A stretch of 64,000 bases of DNA from the NCBI GenBank assembly GCA_021014325.1, contig CM037476.1:15908827-15972826 (forward strand), given 5' to 3'. Source of the stretch: Plazaster borealis (lineage: Eukaryota > Echinodermata > Asteroidea > Forcipulatida > Labidiasteridae). Below the pieces are notes generated by a model, which was not told where the DNA came from, made no database searches, and saw only the letters and a list, made by a program, of their open reading frames with translations. This document shows, one piece after another, positions 12,089 through 26,700 of this stretch. The number at the start of each line of letters is the position of its first letter. Within the stretch, counting starts at the first letter, position 1. The position numbers and the translations under genes are program-made.

Positions 12089-12319
12089 CAGTGAATCATT
12101 TTGACTCAATCATGTCACAATAGTTTGAGTACAGCTTTATAGGAACATGTCAACGACACGCACGTTGCTACATATGTACATTGAAAAAACAACAAGAACG
12201 ATTAGCAGTTCAACTTCAGTTTCTCCTGAAGGCGATCAGAGCATACTGATCGAAACATCGGGTTGTCAAACCACCGGTTCCTCTCAGATCCACCACTAAT
12301 CAAAGAGATTGATCTACAT

Positions 12320-12935
12320 GGCGTCAACGCAAACCTCACTAGATTGTATCTCCACCATGCAAAGTTTCAAATCCTACTCATGTACATGGTGTTACTGCAA
12401 ACCTTACTAAATTGTATTCCCACTATGCAAAGTTCCAAATCCTACTCATGTACATGTACAAGATGCTACCGCAAACCTTACTAAATTGTATCTCCACCAT
12501 GCAAAGTTTCAAATCCTACTCATGTACATGGTGTTACTGCAAACCTTACTAGATTGTATCTCCACCATGCAAAGTTTCAAATCCTACTCATGTACATGGT
12601 GTTACTGCAAACCTTACTAGATTGTATTCCCACTATGCAAAGTTCCAAATCCTACTCATGTACATGTACAAGGTGCTACCGCAAACCTTACTAAATTGTA
12701 TCTCCACCATGCAAAGTTTCAAATCCTACTCATGTACATGGTGTTACTGCAAACCTTACTAGATTGTATCTCCACCATGCAAAGTTTCAAATCCTACTCA
12801 TGTACATGTACATGGTGTTACTGCAAACCTTACTAGATTAGATCTCCACCATGCAAAGTTCCAAATCCACCATGTACATGGTGTTACTGCAAACCTCACT
12901 TGATTGTACTTCCACCATGCAAAGTTTCAAATCCT
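12320..12935. repeat. Tandem repeat, 67-75-bp unit, about nine copies
   Basis: Unit contains TCTCCACCATGCAAAGTTTC, AAATCCTACTCATGTACATG and GTGTTACTGCAAACCTTACT. The spacing difference comes from an extra ACATGTACAAG insert in some units. Confidence 0.88.
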
Positions 12936-14564
12936 ACCAGATCAACTTGTTCTTAAAATGTACTTTTAAAATACATGTACCCCTAAAATCCTATTTCCCT
13001 TGTTGTATTTCAAACCAAAAAAGTATACCTTTGTAAAAGCTGCATGTTTAGAGCCCTTAGCTCACTGGTAGACACCATTAGATGACGACCTTACGGAATT
13101 GAATGTTAATTATTTCAGTATACATTTAAAACCTACAAGTTAAATACAGTTTTTGAAAATAACCCAAACATTATTTGTACCTATCTCATATTCACATTTG
13201 ATGATATTCGGGCTCGATACTTCATACCAGGGCAAGGCGTTTTTCCTCTGAAAAAGACACTCTGGTTGGAATTTCATCTTTGAGAGGGCAAGGCCATTTT
13301 CAAATTACATTTGGCACTTCCATTGGAAAATCTTTAAGTCTATGGGAAACTTTTAAAGGGGCATCAAGGCCAATGAACAGGGGCAACAGAGGCCATGGCC
13401 TCCATGCAATTCCAGGCCTGGAAATTTTAAATTTCTATTCGAACTTTTCAAAAGGGCACCAACAAGATGGCCAAGGGGCATGAAGGCTTCTGTTGCCTCC
13501 ACGAAGTATCAGGCCTGATACCTGGATAGTAAGTAATTTACTAAACATTGTTAGAAAATATTGAACGTTACAATGTAGATCACATGCAAATCATACCAGC
13601 ACCTTCTAATGTGACATTTATGACAGAGAATGCATTCATTCGCTTGGCAGACCCTTACAAAAGGCCACATAGACTTTGAAGAAAGTTCCACAGTATTTGC
13701 AATGTACATCGACTTCCAATTACAGAAAGAAAGAAACAAATTAAAATCAGGATAAAAACATTTTTTTAGAACCTCGAAAGTAACATCAAAGCACCATCTA
13801 AAAAATATTTGCCCGCCTGAATGTGTTATATTTCACTAGTAAGGCACAAATGTGGGCAGCCATCACATAATCAGATTTTAAAATCTATTTAACCACTTTC
13901 ATTTCCAAAGTGGCTTACGGTGGATGTTTATAAACGACCGGAACGACTTCAGAGTGCCCCTTTTTTTGGCAGTCAGTTTACCGGCTGACACGTATACAGT
14001 ACACGTCCTGGACATTCCATTGTGTAGCATGAACAGGCATGCACCTACCGTGCTACGCTTTCTTTCCCCCGTAACAAGGAGGGGGACAAAGGGTACTGGA
14101 ATTCATGCTCAAAATCTCCCCTTTTTTCTGGGGGTTACTGTGTAATCCCCCAATTCTGAATCCCCTGATATTTTCAAGTGTTTCCCATGTTAGCATACCA
14201 TCTATATTACTAAAAACATGAATGACGTATATATTTTATCATTGTAAAAATAGTGATATTTTATCACTTAAAATTGAAAATTTATCCCCAAATTTAGTTA
14301 CATGATTACAAATCTGTCCATATTTCATTTGAGTCTCCTTGGTCAAGATCTAGTTTTAACTGCACATAAAAAATAATTAACACGGTATCATTAATTTTCA
14401 CATCTTCATTCGGAAATAAGAAAAAAATTGCAGCACTTATTTATCGGAATGAATGAACTTGTGATGGCTAGTCACAAATGTATAAAATATATCTATATAA
14501 AAAAAGGGTGAACAAAAATAATAATAATAATTCCAAAATAAATTAAACTGTCTAAAACCTACTG
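12936..14564. other. Gene-free stretch downstream of MBTPS2
   Basis: No exon recognised. Holds a dispersed repeat at 13283..13525. The part next to 14565 should include the MBTPS2 3' UTR, but I found no clear AATAAA on the minus strand. Confidence 0.6.
13283..13525 (+). repeat. Dispersed repeat with GGCCATGGCCTC core
   Basis: The core AGGCCATGGCCTCCATG with flanking GGGCATCAAGGCCAATG recurs, diverged or inverted, near 16672..16775, 38207..38290, 52285..52430 and 59690..59800. Class unknown. Confidence 0.6.
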
Positions 14565-14787
14565 CTACCTAAATATCAGAGCGAACAACGCCAGCACTAA
14601 GTTTGCTCCCAGGAGTAACGTTCCGAAGAGTAGGATGAGGCTGTAGATGAGATTGCGATCTGACGTGCTGGATATCCGAGAGGCCAAGGTGTGCTCCATA
14701 AAGGCTTTCAAGATGTACTGACCATCCAGGGCATAGCAGGGGATGGCATTTAAGATGGCTAGAGCTCCAGAGAAGGAAATTAAATAC
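14565..14787 (-). CDS. MBTPS2: MBTPS2 exon 9 (LDG motif, stop codon)
   Basis: Final exon, residues 417-489 and a TAG stop. Starts [20 protein letters not shown] and continues DGQYIL; Asp437 is the expected third zinc ligand. It ends with a hydrophobic helix and ALIFR at the C-terminus. Acceptor TCCTCAG. Confidence 0.95.
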
Positions 14788-17700
14788 CTGAGGAAGGAGG
14801 AGCTTGTTAAGGAAGATCTTGAGGAAAAAAGGGGGAGATTTTAAGTACAGAACTGGTAATGATTACAAAAAAAAAGAAAATTGAAATGAGAAGTCTCAAA
14901 GTCTTGAATAGCTCACACAGATTAAATTTTGGTTCATTCTTCTTTCGTTCTATAACTATATAAAATGTTTCTTTGCCCCCCCCCCCTTTAAAAATCAAAA
15001 TCACACCTGTACTAATCCTCCAAAGAAAATAGCTGTTGAAGACCCCAAAATCACCATTATTTATTTTGAGTGCCGGAATAAATGTATGCATGAACCAAAT
15101 GTGCACAGATTCACTGACGAAACATTAAAATGTTTGTTTATTAGGTTTTTTCAACTCTAATTTCAATAAAACAGGTCCAGCTGATTTGATGAAGCTGGCA
15201 TGTTGACTGACCCCCTGACATACCAAATCTTAGGCACACTAAATCTCATTGAGTCCAAACATTACAGCATTGAACAGCATCCTCAACTTATTCTAAAACT
15301 TGAAGGGGGGGCAAAGAAACATGTTATATAGTTTTAGAACGAAAGAGCATTCTGGCAAAAGAGCAGCCAGGCTCCTAGAGGACAATACCCATGCCTACAT
15401 CCTCATGGACTGTGTAGGGGTAACCCTGTTTCAGCCCCAGGAATAGGAGGCAATGTGCCCCTGGTGGCAGTTGGGTCTACAGCCCAAATCAGTTAAGTGT
15501 AGCCCTCACCTTGAATTGGCTGTCTGGCCTTGTGATGTTTTGATATCTCACACAAAAAAGAAAACAAGAAGAAGAATAGGTCAACTGGGTTCACACAACC
15601 AAAATTTAATATAGTTTCAGAGAGTGTGTGAAACGAAGGACTTGAAACTAAAGAGATCAAGGTATTTTGAAAGAGCGAGGGTGTCCCTGCTTCGCTTTCA
15701 TGTACAAAACAATAGTCAACTTTCAATAGACAAACGTATGTTTATGGATAGGTATACACATTCAAACAGGCCCTATAGCAAAAGGGAATGTATGTACAAA
15801 ACCAATGAGAGCTGTTGGCAGAAGTACAAACAAAATGACAATAGGAGGTCCCCGATTGCAGGTGTTTACACACTTAGGCTTACAGAAGGGCCCTTTTGGG
15901 TTCCTGACAACAGAACGATGGACCCCAAAAGGCAATCTCAATAGGAACAATGGACCCCGCAAGGAAGTTCTTTAGAAAAGGGACAATATAGGTTGAACAA
16001 TGCAGGACCCAACAAACCTGATCCATAAGGACCTGTGTGTGAGTGGGTAGGTATCCACATTCAAACCGGTGGACCTATAACAAAAGGGACAATAGGTCCA
16101 CAGTTGCTATCACAAAGGAAATCATTGTGGTCCACGGTTGCTGTCACAAAAAATTGAATAAAGGCGGGTCCACGATTGACTGTGTTTACACACGTGTGTG
16201 TGGGTAGGTATCCACATTCAAACCGTGGACCTATAACAAAAGGGACAATAGGTCCACGGTTGCTATCACAAAGGAAATCATTGTGGTCCACGGTTGCTAA
16301 CACAAAAAATTGAACAAAGGAGGGTCCACGATTGCCGGTGTTTACACACATGTGTATTTGCGTGGGGGGGGGGGGTGTTGAGTTACCATTAAGCAGTAAT
16401 TGCTTTTACAGTGGGCCTCATACATTAAGATATACTAAAATCAAACCCTTGTCCTGGTTTTGGATGATTATTACACGTTGGAAAAGGATACTTGCAGAAT
16501 AATTCTATAACATCTGGAAGAGATAGCGGTAAAAATCTGTATCGTGGAATGTAGTTTGTCACACTCACTGTATTAAGAAATGACAAAACAAGAAAAGAGC
16601 TGATAAGGAAGGTACAGGTCTTCAGTTTCACTGTAAGTTGAGTAAGACAATTGATCAGTCTGATTTCATTCAGTTTTCCACACTCGGCGGTCCTGGAATA
16701 AACAAGAATGACACGGAGGCCATGGCCTCTGTTGCCCTGGTCTTAGACTTGATGCCCCTTCAATACTGTATGCGAGCGCGAATCCTTTACAGCGTGGGGC
16801 CAGGGCAAACTTTGATTGTACACATGCTCTGTGATCAAGGTGATGCACTCTGAGGTGATTCCTGATGGCCACTTCCTCCTGACTTCTTTGAGCAAAGGTT
16901 TTAAAGATTGCATTTGAATTCTGAAATGCAAGAACTTGAAAAAAAGTGGGGGAAAACAAACGAAGCAGACAGATTTTAAATCTTGGCTGCGACTTCTTAA
17001 CCGTGGTGAGTGCCACAGAAAACTTGGAGGTGAATCAATCTTTTTTTATATGTTGGAGAACACTGATGTTTACAAAAAAAAGCCACAGAGCCTGGGGTCG
17101 ATTTCACAAAACTCTTCCTAACTTAGGACTAGTCCCAGGCAATGCTAAGAGATACGACTAGTCTTAAGTACTGGTCCTAACTTAAGACTAGTCCTATCTC
17201 TTAGCATTGCCTAGGACTAGTCCTAAGTTAGGAAGAGTTTTGTGAAATCGACCCCTGGACTTCCTGCGGGCACAATTTGTACACAGCTCAATGGAAGAAA
17301 AACACAAAAATCGACGGACATCTGACTCTTACATGAATATCCAAAGAGGTAAGTGTCTCCGACGTAGAGCACCGGTTTCCCTGTGGTAAGATACACCCTG
17401 AGGAGTCTACTGGAGTTATCTAGAGATGGTTGAAGGCACGCTGTCTTGCGAGTCTGTACACAATCGCTGCCCTTAAAACATCGAGGTAGATCAGTCAGAG
17501 GTCTGGCCTCTAAGCAGGCATAATGCTAGAGAGGAAAAAACAGGTATCATGGAATAAAAGTATTTCATAAATGTAATAATTGCATTGGTTTTTGTCGACC
17601 TAATGCTGATTCATAGGCAAGATTATAAAGAAAGATACAACAAAAGTCATATGCGAAAATTTCAGCTGAATGCAGTGTCTACTTGCTGAAAAAACAGCAA

Positions 17701-20700
17701 AAATACATCGGCAGTATTTTCAAAAGAACATTGAATCATCCACATTTAGCGAGGTGACGGTGGGTATCAACCGAATCTCTAACCGCAGCATTCGCATCAG
17801 AAATCAACTGACACCAACCGACACCAACTGTCAGAAATCTGAGGTGGGTTACCGGCCAAAGTACCATGTTACATTTCATTGCGTACAGCCGGTTACCTGC
17901 AACCTATTAATAGCAAACACAAATTTGTTGAACAGTATTTTTCTTCTGAACAGCCTCATGAAATTGGGTTTCAAAACCTGGCCCACATTAGTAAACATAG
18001 TGACCTACCTTTTGTGGTGCCCCAACCTCAGACCCCATCTCATAGAAAAAGCAAAGCTCCGAGACGCTGTCGTTACGACAGCATTCTATCTGTCCTCCAT
18101 AGCCTCTGTATACTGAGAATCAAATAGACAGACCGAAAACATCACAACTCAGCACTCTAGCTCTACAACTAAAGTTTACAAAAATTTGGTAAAAATTTAA
18201 GGTCTACATTGGTGGAATCAGGGCACAATTCCATAGAGAAGCTTAAGCACAAAAACTAGCTAAGTACAACAAAATTATGCTTACCAGAAAAAGGTTACCA
18301 GCTAAAATACCATTTCAAATGTAGCATCTGTGACTGGTATCCTGCTTAATGTTGCTTAGCAGAAATTGTTAGACAATATTTTCTGCTTAAGCAGCTCTAT
18401 GAAATTGGGCCCAGGGGGTGAAGAGGTGCCATTTCACTGTGAAATGGCCCCTGAGGGGGGAGGGGGGGGGGGGGTTCCTCCAGCCAAGAAAACGACTTGG
18501 GATAATGTGAGAAAGTATCAGGACCATGGGACACGCCTGAATCGGCTGAAGAGCCAATCCCGGAGACCACACACACCACAAACTGAGGAGAACATTTGAG
18601 GGGTGCATTTTAACCACTCCATGTTTAGGGTTCTCCCCATGCACAAGCTAGCGTATCGGGCCGATCCGTGCGATTTGTGTGCTGATACATGCAAATTTCA
18701 GCCGATACCCCCCCCCCCCCCCAAAAAAAAAAAAACATCAAGAGAAAACCATATAGAATGCTCCAGATTGCACAGAAGGGGTTTTAAAAAACCAAGATAA
18801 ACACCAAGTAGAAAACATTCTGAAGACCTTGTTTCGATTCTGCGTGCTTTAAAGGCCAAACATACCAAAATTAGGGTCCAGAATGCCCCAGTTTTGAAAA
18901 AAACCTGGGGAGTACCCACTATTAAAAAATCTTTACCTCTGCTCAGTGTTTTCTTCCTCAGAACTTTTGGAAATTTTGAAGTTATTTTTGTTTATGAGAA
19001 TATCATTGTCACAATGAAAACCTGACTCAACAAAGTAAAGACAACAAACAGTCTCATAAAATGCACACTTGCAGAATGTTTCGTTCTCTTTTGAGAAATT
19101 ATAATAACTGTAATTATACAAGTATTTAGCACATAACATCTCAAGAGAAAAACTACATGTATGCTGACTTGAATTGAACAGAGATGTTTGGAGAAGAGTC
19201 TTCAAATGTGTGACTGTGGTAGCCTGGATGTTGACTTACGTGGTACGTCTTTGCTGTATTGTTGTACTTTACCAAGCTGCATACAGAAACCAGGCTGAGG
19301 ATAGAAGACTGCTGATCCAAGGCATTTACTCCAATCACTGGTGTCATACACAGGACATCCGTTAATACTAGTGACATGACTACCAGCTGATAATCCTCTA
19401 TGGCCTGATACAGGAGAGTACTGCAAGGGAACAAACACACCAAGAGTAGGGCTTGAATTTTAAGAAAATCTCTGACACTAACAAAATCACTCTAACAAAA
19501 TCACTCAAAAAATCCAACACCATAATGGTACGTACATGTATGTAACTCAACACCCAAACTGTTGGATTCTGATTATATGGTGGTCCAGAGGTTACTGGCC
19601 CAGTGCATCTTGTAGCTCAGAAATTTCACTGGACTGTAAATATGCTTATACAGGCTTCGAAATAACCCGGCGCCTCGGCGCTATTAGCGCTTGGTCCCCA
19701 ATAAAAAGCCCCTCGACCCTCTATTTCTACAACGCTTCCGGCGCTTAAAAACACCCTTGGTCCAATTCTTACACAGACCTTCATTTTAACAAATCAGACC
19801 TTCATTTTCATAAACCTGAGGAGAGCTGTTTAATGAATACATACTTAAGAAATACGTCAAAGAAATCACTCGAAAGTGCCGCGAAACGCTGAACACATTA
19901 CGATCACGATGTACAGTACACAACGCATGATCATGTGCGACACACGTTTGCATATCGTTTCCAATTTACAGGCTTGTAGTCTTCGACATTGCGTGTGACA
20001 ATAAATGAAAGAAACTTTGAATGCTAGAGAGCGTTTTAGAACAATTCGATAGCATGAGAGTAAACGCCCTCTATTGGTGAAATTACGCGGCAGCATACAA
20101 AACCAAGTTACAAACGCCTTGACCAGAGACTTAACGTTTCTGCGCATGCTCGGGAAAAGCGGTTATTCCCCCGAAAGTGCAATATCATCATCGCTGGTGC
20201 GCGTGCTAAAACCTAGTACAAAATTGTCGTTGCTGGTAGGCACACACATTCTGTCGACAGCATGGTCAATGGAGCACATTGCCGTAGAAAATTTAGCTTG
20301 TTTACGAAAAACTGCAGAATGTGTAGACTTCATTCTACAAAAATGACTAAATTAGGATACCCTGTATGAACAAAAAGAGTATTTTACTGTATAATGTAAG
20401 ATTTGTTCTTCTTGTTTTGGGGGGTTTATTTTGCGGGGTGATTGCGCGAAGTCAAAATGCTGTGTTAAAGACGCAATGTTTTTGATCCCATGCGTGGTTG
20501 TGTTGACGATTTTTTTAACCTGGCTAAAACCTTGCCCTGCCCTCTTTTTTCATTGTTCATCCCTTGCTTTTCTGTGTGCTTTCTGCCTCTTTCTGTTTTC
20601 ATCTCTTTCCACTTGACTGCTTATGTTACACCAGTATACCTGTTTATGTGTGCTGTGTGCCATTCAGTGACTCTGCTAGTGTCGAAATGTCAGGCCATTT

Positions 20701-23700
20701 ACTTTTTTGTTTTTTTGCAGGTTGCTACATGTAGTTTGCAAACTTTTAAACTGTTCCATATTGTAACTTAATTCCTTTGCAATTGGCAGTCATAAAAAAA
20801 CAATGTGCTGGCAGTGGTTCACATGTACATGCACATAGCTGTGAAAAATAATTAACTAGTGAATCCGACTACAAATCCGACTACAAATCCGACATCATTT
20901 TGACTGTTCCCCATAGATGTACTTTAAAAAAAAAATTATATTAGAGATCCCCTAACAAGGCCGGACGGCCACTTCAAGGTGAGGGCTACACTTAACTGAT
21001 TTGGGCTGTCGACCCCAATCAACTATCACCAGGGGCACGTTGCCACCTACTCCTAGGGCTGAAACAGGGTTACCCCCTTCACAGTCCGTAAGGATGAAGG
21101 CATGTTATCATCCACTAGGAGCCTGGTTGGTAGAGCAGAATGCACTACCTTCCCAACTATTTACGAAGCAATTATGGATATTAGTACATGTAAGTGCCTT
21201 GCTAAAGGGCACAAGTGTCATGATCGGGATTCGAACCCACACTCTGCTGCTGACAACACCTGGGCCCAATTTCATAGCAAATTTTCGTGGTAACTGTAGC
21301 AGAAAAATTTGCTTGTTCATAAGCGTATTTCACAGGTCAGCGAGAAAATTAGGCGGCCATCTTGTATTGTTACGTCATTCATTTTCATAATAATAATAAT
21401 AATAATAATAAGACTTGTAATGCGCACATATCCACCCTGCTGGGTGTTCATACAGTAAGCACCAGAAGGTAAGCATGTCTTTTGATGTGCTTACGGTTAG
21501 CAGCGTTATGAAATGGAAACTCGCTCAGTAAGCACAAAATCGGCCGTTAAGCAGCTCTATGAAATTGGGCCCAGAGCTTGGGTCCGGTGAACTAGACCGC
21601 TCGGCCACGACACTTCAAGTCATTTGGCCAGCAGAATGTTTTTTATGGGGCAATGCTGGTTTCCTGTATCCAATAGCAGTCATGAATGCTGATTCAGATT
21701 ATACCAAGAAGGGACCCGACTAATTTGCCCTCGAATGGCAGTGAGATGGTTTGTCTGCGACCAATTTCATGGCTCTGCTTACCACAGAGCTCTGAGCTTA
21801 TGAGCTCACCATTCTCTGTTTATAGTGTTAATGTCAAATTTGTGCACCGATGCACTGTTTCTGTTACAAGTGTATGAAAAGAATGCTCAGTAACGAGGAA
21901 ATAAAATACTAATTGGCAAGTTGGCGTCCTTACACTTTCCCAAAAGGAAATGCCAGACAGTAAATTGGATTCCCTACTACCTCCCAAAAGAAAAAGCCCT
22001 TTCTACTTCCATATTGTAACTTAATTCCTTTTACAATTGGCAGTCATAAAAAAACAATGTGCTGGCAGTGGTTCACATACATGCACATAGCTGTGGAAAG
22101 TAACTAACTGGTAAACCCGACTAATTGGACATAATTTTGACTGTTCCCCATAGATGTACTAAAAAGAAAAGAACTGTTATACGCTTATTTCAAGCCCTGG
22201 TGGTTACTGGCCAAATGTTAAAACTACTGGACTCCGGCCAGTGGTCCATAGGATTATTTCAAGCCCTGGGGTTACTGGTCCAGTGCTAAAATTACTGGAC
22301 TCTGGCCCCTTGGATCCAGATGGTTATTTTATGCCCTGGAGGTTACTGGCCCAGTGCTAAAATTACCAGTGGTCCAGAAGGCCATGTCAGGTAGGGCAAT
22401 TTTTACAAGCAACTTGGAGGCAACCAACTGTACTGCATGCACAAGGAACACTTCGGCAGCGCAAGAGACATTCCTATAGCTGTAACTCACTATCCCCAGG
22501 AAAATAATGAGAAAACTGAAATGTGAATGAATTTCCTTCTTGGAGATTGCCCGAATCTGGTTGCCTGTAAATTGCCTCGAGTGACATGGTCTTACGATAT
22601 AATGCTTTTCCAATGTACATGTTCTCATTGAGGTAACCAGGACTAATTATGTCTGTTTGCGTGTTCAAACTCGCTTTCAAAATATCAGCTATTCCGTTGA
22701 CTAAAACGAAAAAAGCTGCGTCTGGTTCTTTATCAGGACAGAATTGGTCATTGCTAACCATCATATTATTGGTAATTTTTCACTGATGTATGCGGCATGT
22801 TAGCTACAGAAAGGGGGTTACTTCATACGACAGGATCACTTTCAAATCAACTGTAAGTAAAACCTGATTCATACTTCATAGAAATTTTGACATATTGCAT
22901 TCGCAGCAAATGTTTCAAAAGGGTCGAACACATTTCAACTTGAGTAAATTGTTCGCTGCGAATTTGTGATGTTAAACTTCGCTTCAGATTCCCATTCGCA
23001 TGAACAGGGATGAGATATGACAAAAGTGAAAATGCCTGAAAAACAGCTTGCCAGCCTGTGATCGCCCTTATTCTAGACCCGAAACCTCCAAGATGTTACA
23101 ATTCAGGAGGTTTACATACACTGTGCAAAACCAGATATACCCCTGGACCACTGACCAGAGTCCAGTAATTTCAGCACTGGGCCAGTAACTCCCAGGGCTT
23201 GAAATAAGCGTATTAGCAGGGACGAACATGTAGCAAGGGCATTTCCTTTGGATACAATGTGGACTATTGTATGTTCTCCCTTTGGTAACGCTTTACTTCT
23301 TTCAAGAAAATTTGAAGGCTCAAGGAGATTTTGAGAAAATCCTGAAAAAAACTGAGAAATCACACACCTGCAGAAAATATAAACCATGGCTTAAAGGCAT
23401 CGTACATGTTTGGTAATTGTCGAAGACCAGTATTCTCACTTGGTGTATCCCAACATATGCATAAAATAACAAGCCTGTGAAAATTTGGGCTCAATTGGTC
23501 ATCGAAGTTGCAAGAAAATGATGAAAGAAAAAAACATCCTTGTTGTACAAATTTGTGTGCTTTCAGATAGGAATAAAAGGCTTCTTGCAAGAAGTTGTTA
23601 TTATTTTAGTGAGAAATTACCTCTTTCTCAAAAACTACGTTACTTCAGAGGGAGTCGTTTCCTACAATGTTTTATACTATCAACAGCTCTCTGTTGCTTG

Positions 23701-26700
23701 TTACCAAGTAAGTTTTTATGCTAATATTTGTTTTGAGTCATTACCAAATGTGTACGATGCCTTTAAGCAAACCATATAGTCATACAAACCTTGAGGACGT
23801 CTGTAATAATCACTCCAGCTCCTGTCATGTAGAGTGGACTGAGTAGATAAGGCAGTGCATAAAACACAAACATTCCCAATCCAACCAGGATGAGGTTGTG
23901 CCAGATACCCGCGCAGTAGATGCGCAGTTGTCTTGCTGGTGAGATGGCCTGGAGGTGGTCTGAGTGGAGATCAACAAACGCTCCTGGGTAGATGGCCATG
24001 ATGAACATACCAAAGCCGTTGACTCGTACTTGTTCCCTGTGGGGATGAAGACAGGAAAATTAGGACAATAATGTACACTGACCTGTGTAAATACAGGTTT
24101 TGTCTTAAAACCCTCAACAGCCCCCAACTTATTTAACAGCATGTTTTGTTTGATTCTGTTGGACTGAGGACTGCACTAGTAAACTGATTATGCTTTACAT
24201 GGGATCAGGCATACCACCATAATCAGAGTCCAACAGTTTGGGTGTTGAGTTACTGAATGGTGTTGGACTGAGGACTGCACTAGTAACCGACTATGCTTTA
24301 CATGGGACCAGGCATACCACCATAATCAGAGTCCAACAGTTTGGGTGTTGAGTTACTGAATGGTGTTGGACTGAGGACTGCACTAGTAACCGATTATGCT
24401 TTATATGGGATCAGGCATACCACCATAATCAGAGTCCAACAGTTTGGGTGTTGAGTTACTGAATGGTGTTGGACTGGGGACTGCACTAGTTGATTATGCT
24501 TTACATGGGATCAGACATACTGCCATAATCAGAGTCCAACAGTTTGGGTGTTGAGTTACTGAAGAATGGTGTTGGACTGAGGACTGCAATAGTAAACTGA
24601 TTATGCTTTACATGAGATCAGGCATACCACCATAATCAGAGTCCAACAGTTTGGGTGTTGAGTTACTGAATGGTGTTGGACTGAGGACTGCACTAGTAAA
24701 CTGATTATGCTTTACATGAGATCAGGCATACCACCATAATCAGAGTCCAACAGTTTGGGTGTTGAATTACCATACAGTGTTGGATTTTTGTTAGAGTGAG
24801 GAAGGATCCTAGTAAATCACTCAAATGGGTTTCAGGGTTAATGAGGTTGTGCCATTGTTTTTCAAATTTGTTTTATCTGGAAAAGAAAATTAATTTCCCA
24901 TCATCCAGTTTTCAATAAACACACCATCCAACAACCATTAAGAAATGTTACCAGATTTCATGCTTTGAGCAAAAAAAAGATTAAAAGCATTTTGTTGTCC
25001 CTTCTTTTTTTCCAGGCTTTTGTGATTGTTCGTGTCAGGATTGCGGCAGTCAAAATATTGGTTTTTTTGTTCAACCCAAAATTATTTAAAATTCATTCAC
25101 TCAGTTTCTCTTGTCAGTGCTTGTGGATTATTATTTGCTATAGAAATGTGACCTCAACGAAAAGGCTCTACACTTTGTCTCCAACTACATGCCAACTTAC
25201 CTTACAGCTGCTATGGCATGACCCAGCTCATGCCACACTGCACTGATGAGTAACACTGAGAAGAAGTATGTGATTTGTCTAAGAGGCAGGTTGACACCAG
25301 GCATCTACAAAATCAAAACAAGTAAAGTCTTCTCTATGAGTGTTTGAGCAACTCTTTGGGGATAATTCCTCAGCCAAAAAGTCTGTAAGTCTACCAATTA
25401 TTGATAAGCAAAACTATTTAAAAATATTTTTGTTTTTCTCTTGCACCAATGTGTGATTTTTTCTATAAGCACTTTATTGACCCATTCACCCAGCCTCGCT
25501 ACCATGGTCAGCGTGCCGTATCAATACCTCCTGTCACTAACCCTAGGTAGGGAGTGCTGAAAAACAGCACTGATTGGCTCCCAAAAGTGACTGATTTGCA
25601 AGCACGCTAAGTTGTAGGCACTCTGTGCGCGCGTGTCAAAATGCAAGTATTTTGATGCGATTCCATTTCAAACGAATCATGTCTTTACATGGTCACCCTG
25701 AAATGCATACAGTTAGACATATCACAAAATCAAAGAAGAATGAGAGGGGACCAGTTGCCCTATAGCTTGATGCCTCTTTTGCAGGCTACCATACTTGAGC
25801 AGCATGTAGAGTGGATCGGTCACAGGCCAAATTCAAATGTGCCATACATACACTGGCACATTTTAAATTAACCAATACAAGGGGTTATGAGTGAGCAGCG
25901 CATGCTGGGGGAAAAAATGGCACGTCGAGATCGATCACCCCTGGGAATGAGTCTGCAATTCACCTGACGTCATCATTACAATAATCTTGGTTGCACCATT
26001 TTGGGAGTCAAGGTGGCCATACAGTGTACATAGTGTGCATTTCAGGCAACGCTACGTTTACAATGTACACACTTACATTTTATGTGCTATTTGACTTCAA
26101 AAATGGCAGGTGGCAAGTACTTTTCAGCCCATCAGCTGATTTCCTTGTTCTGTGATGTCGGTGCACAGGATCAATGCAGGAATGCGCATGCAGTTTTTCA
26201 AAAAAAAAGAGGTTATTTCCAGGCACTCATAGCAAGAGTTTGTATTGTGGTATTTAAATTATTGATGGCAAAGCATAGAAATAAAGAGCAAGGAAATCAG
26301 CTGATCAGTGCTTTGAGTCTCATGGATTTACAAAAAACCATCAACTACTTGGGTCGGATTCAAGCCCCTCCCCCCCCCCCCATTCTAGAACAGGGCCCAA
26401 TTTCATGGCCATGCTTACCATAGAATTCTGCGCTTATGGCACCCTGTAAAGCGTATGATTCTATGCGCTGCAAGCACAGAATTTCGCTGTTAGCAACGCC
26501 ATGAAATTGGGCCCAGATGTCTTGATAACAAAACCACAAGGGGTAAACATTTCTTGCGAAGGTGAAGTGCTGAAAATGTTTGTTTGATTTCGGAAACATT
26601 ATCCATCAGGCAACTTACCACTGGAGTCAACACCTGTTCTGGTGAGTCTGTAGACGACGCCTGGACCAGGGTGGACACCAGTAACGCCACTGATGCAAAC

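Noticed and set aside
17670..18116. 148-codon plus-strand open frame
   Set aside because: Overlaps MBTPS2 exon 6 in antisense and resembles nothing recognisable.
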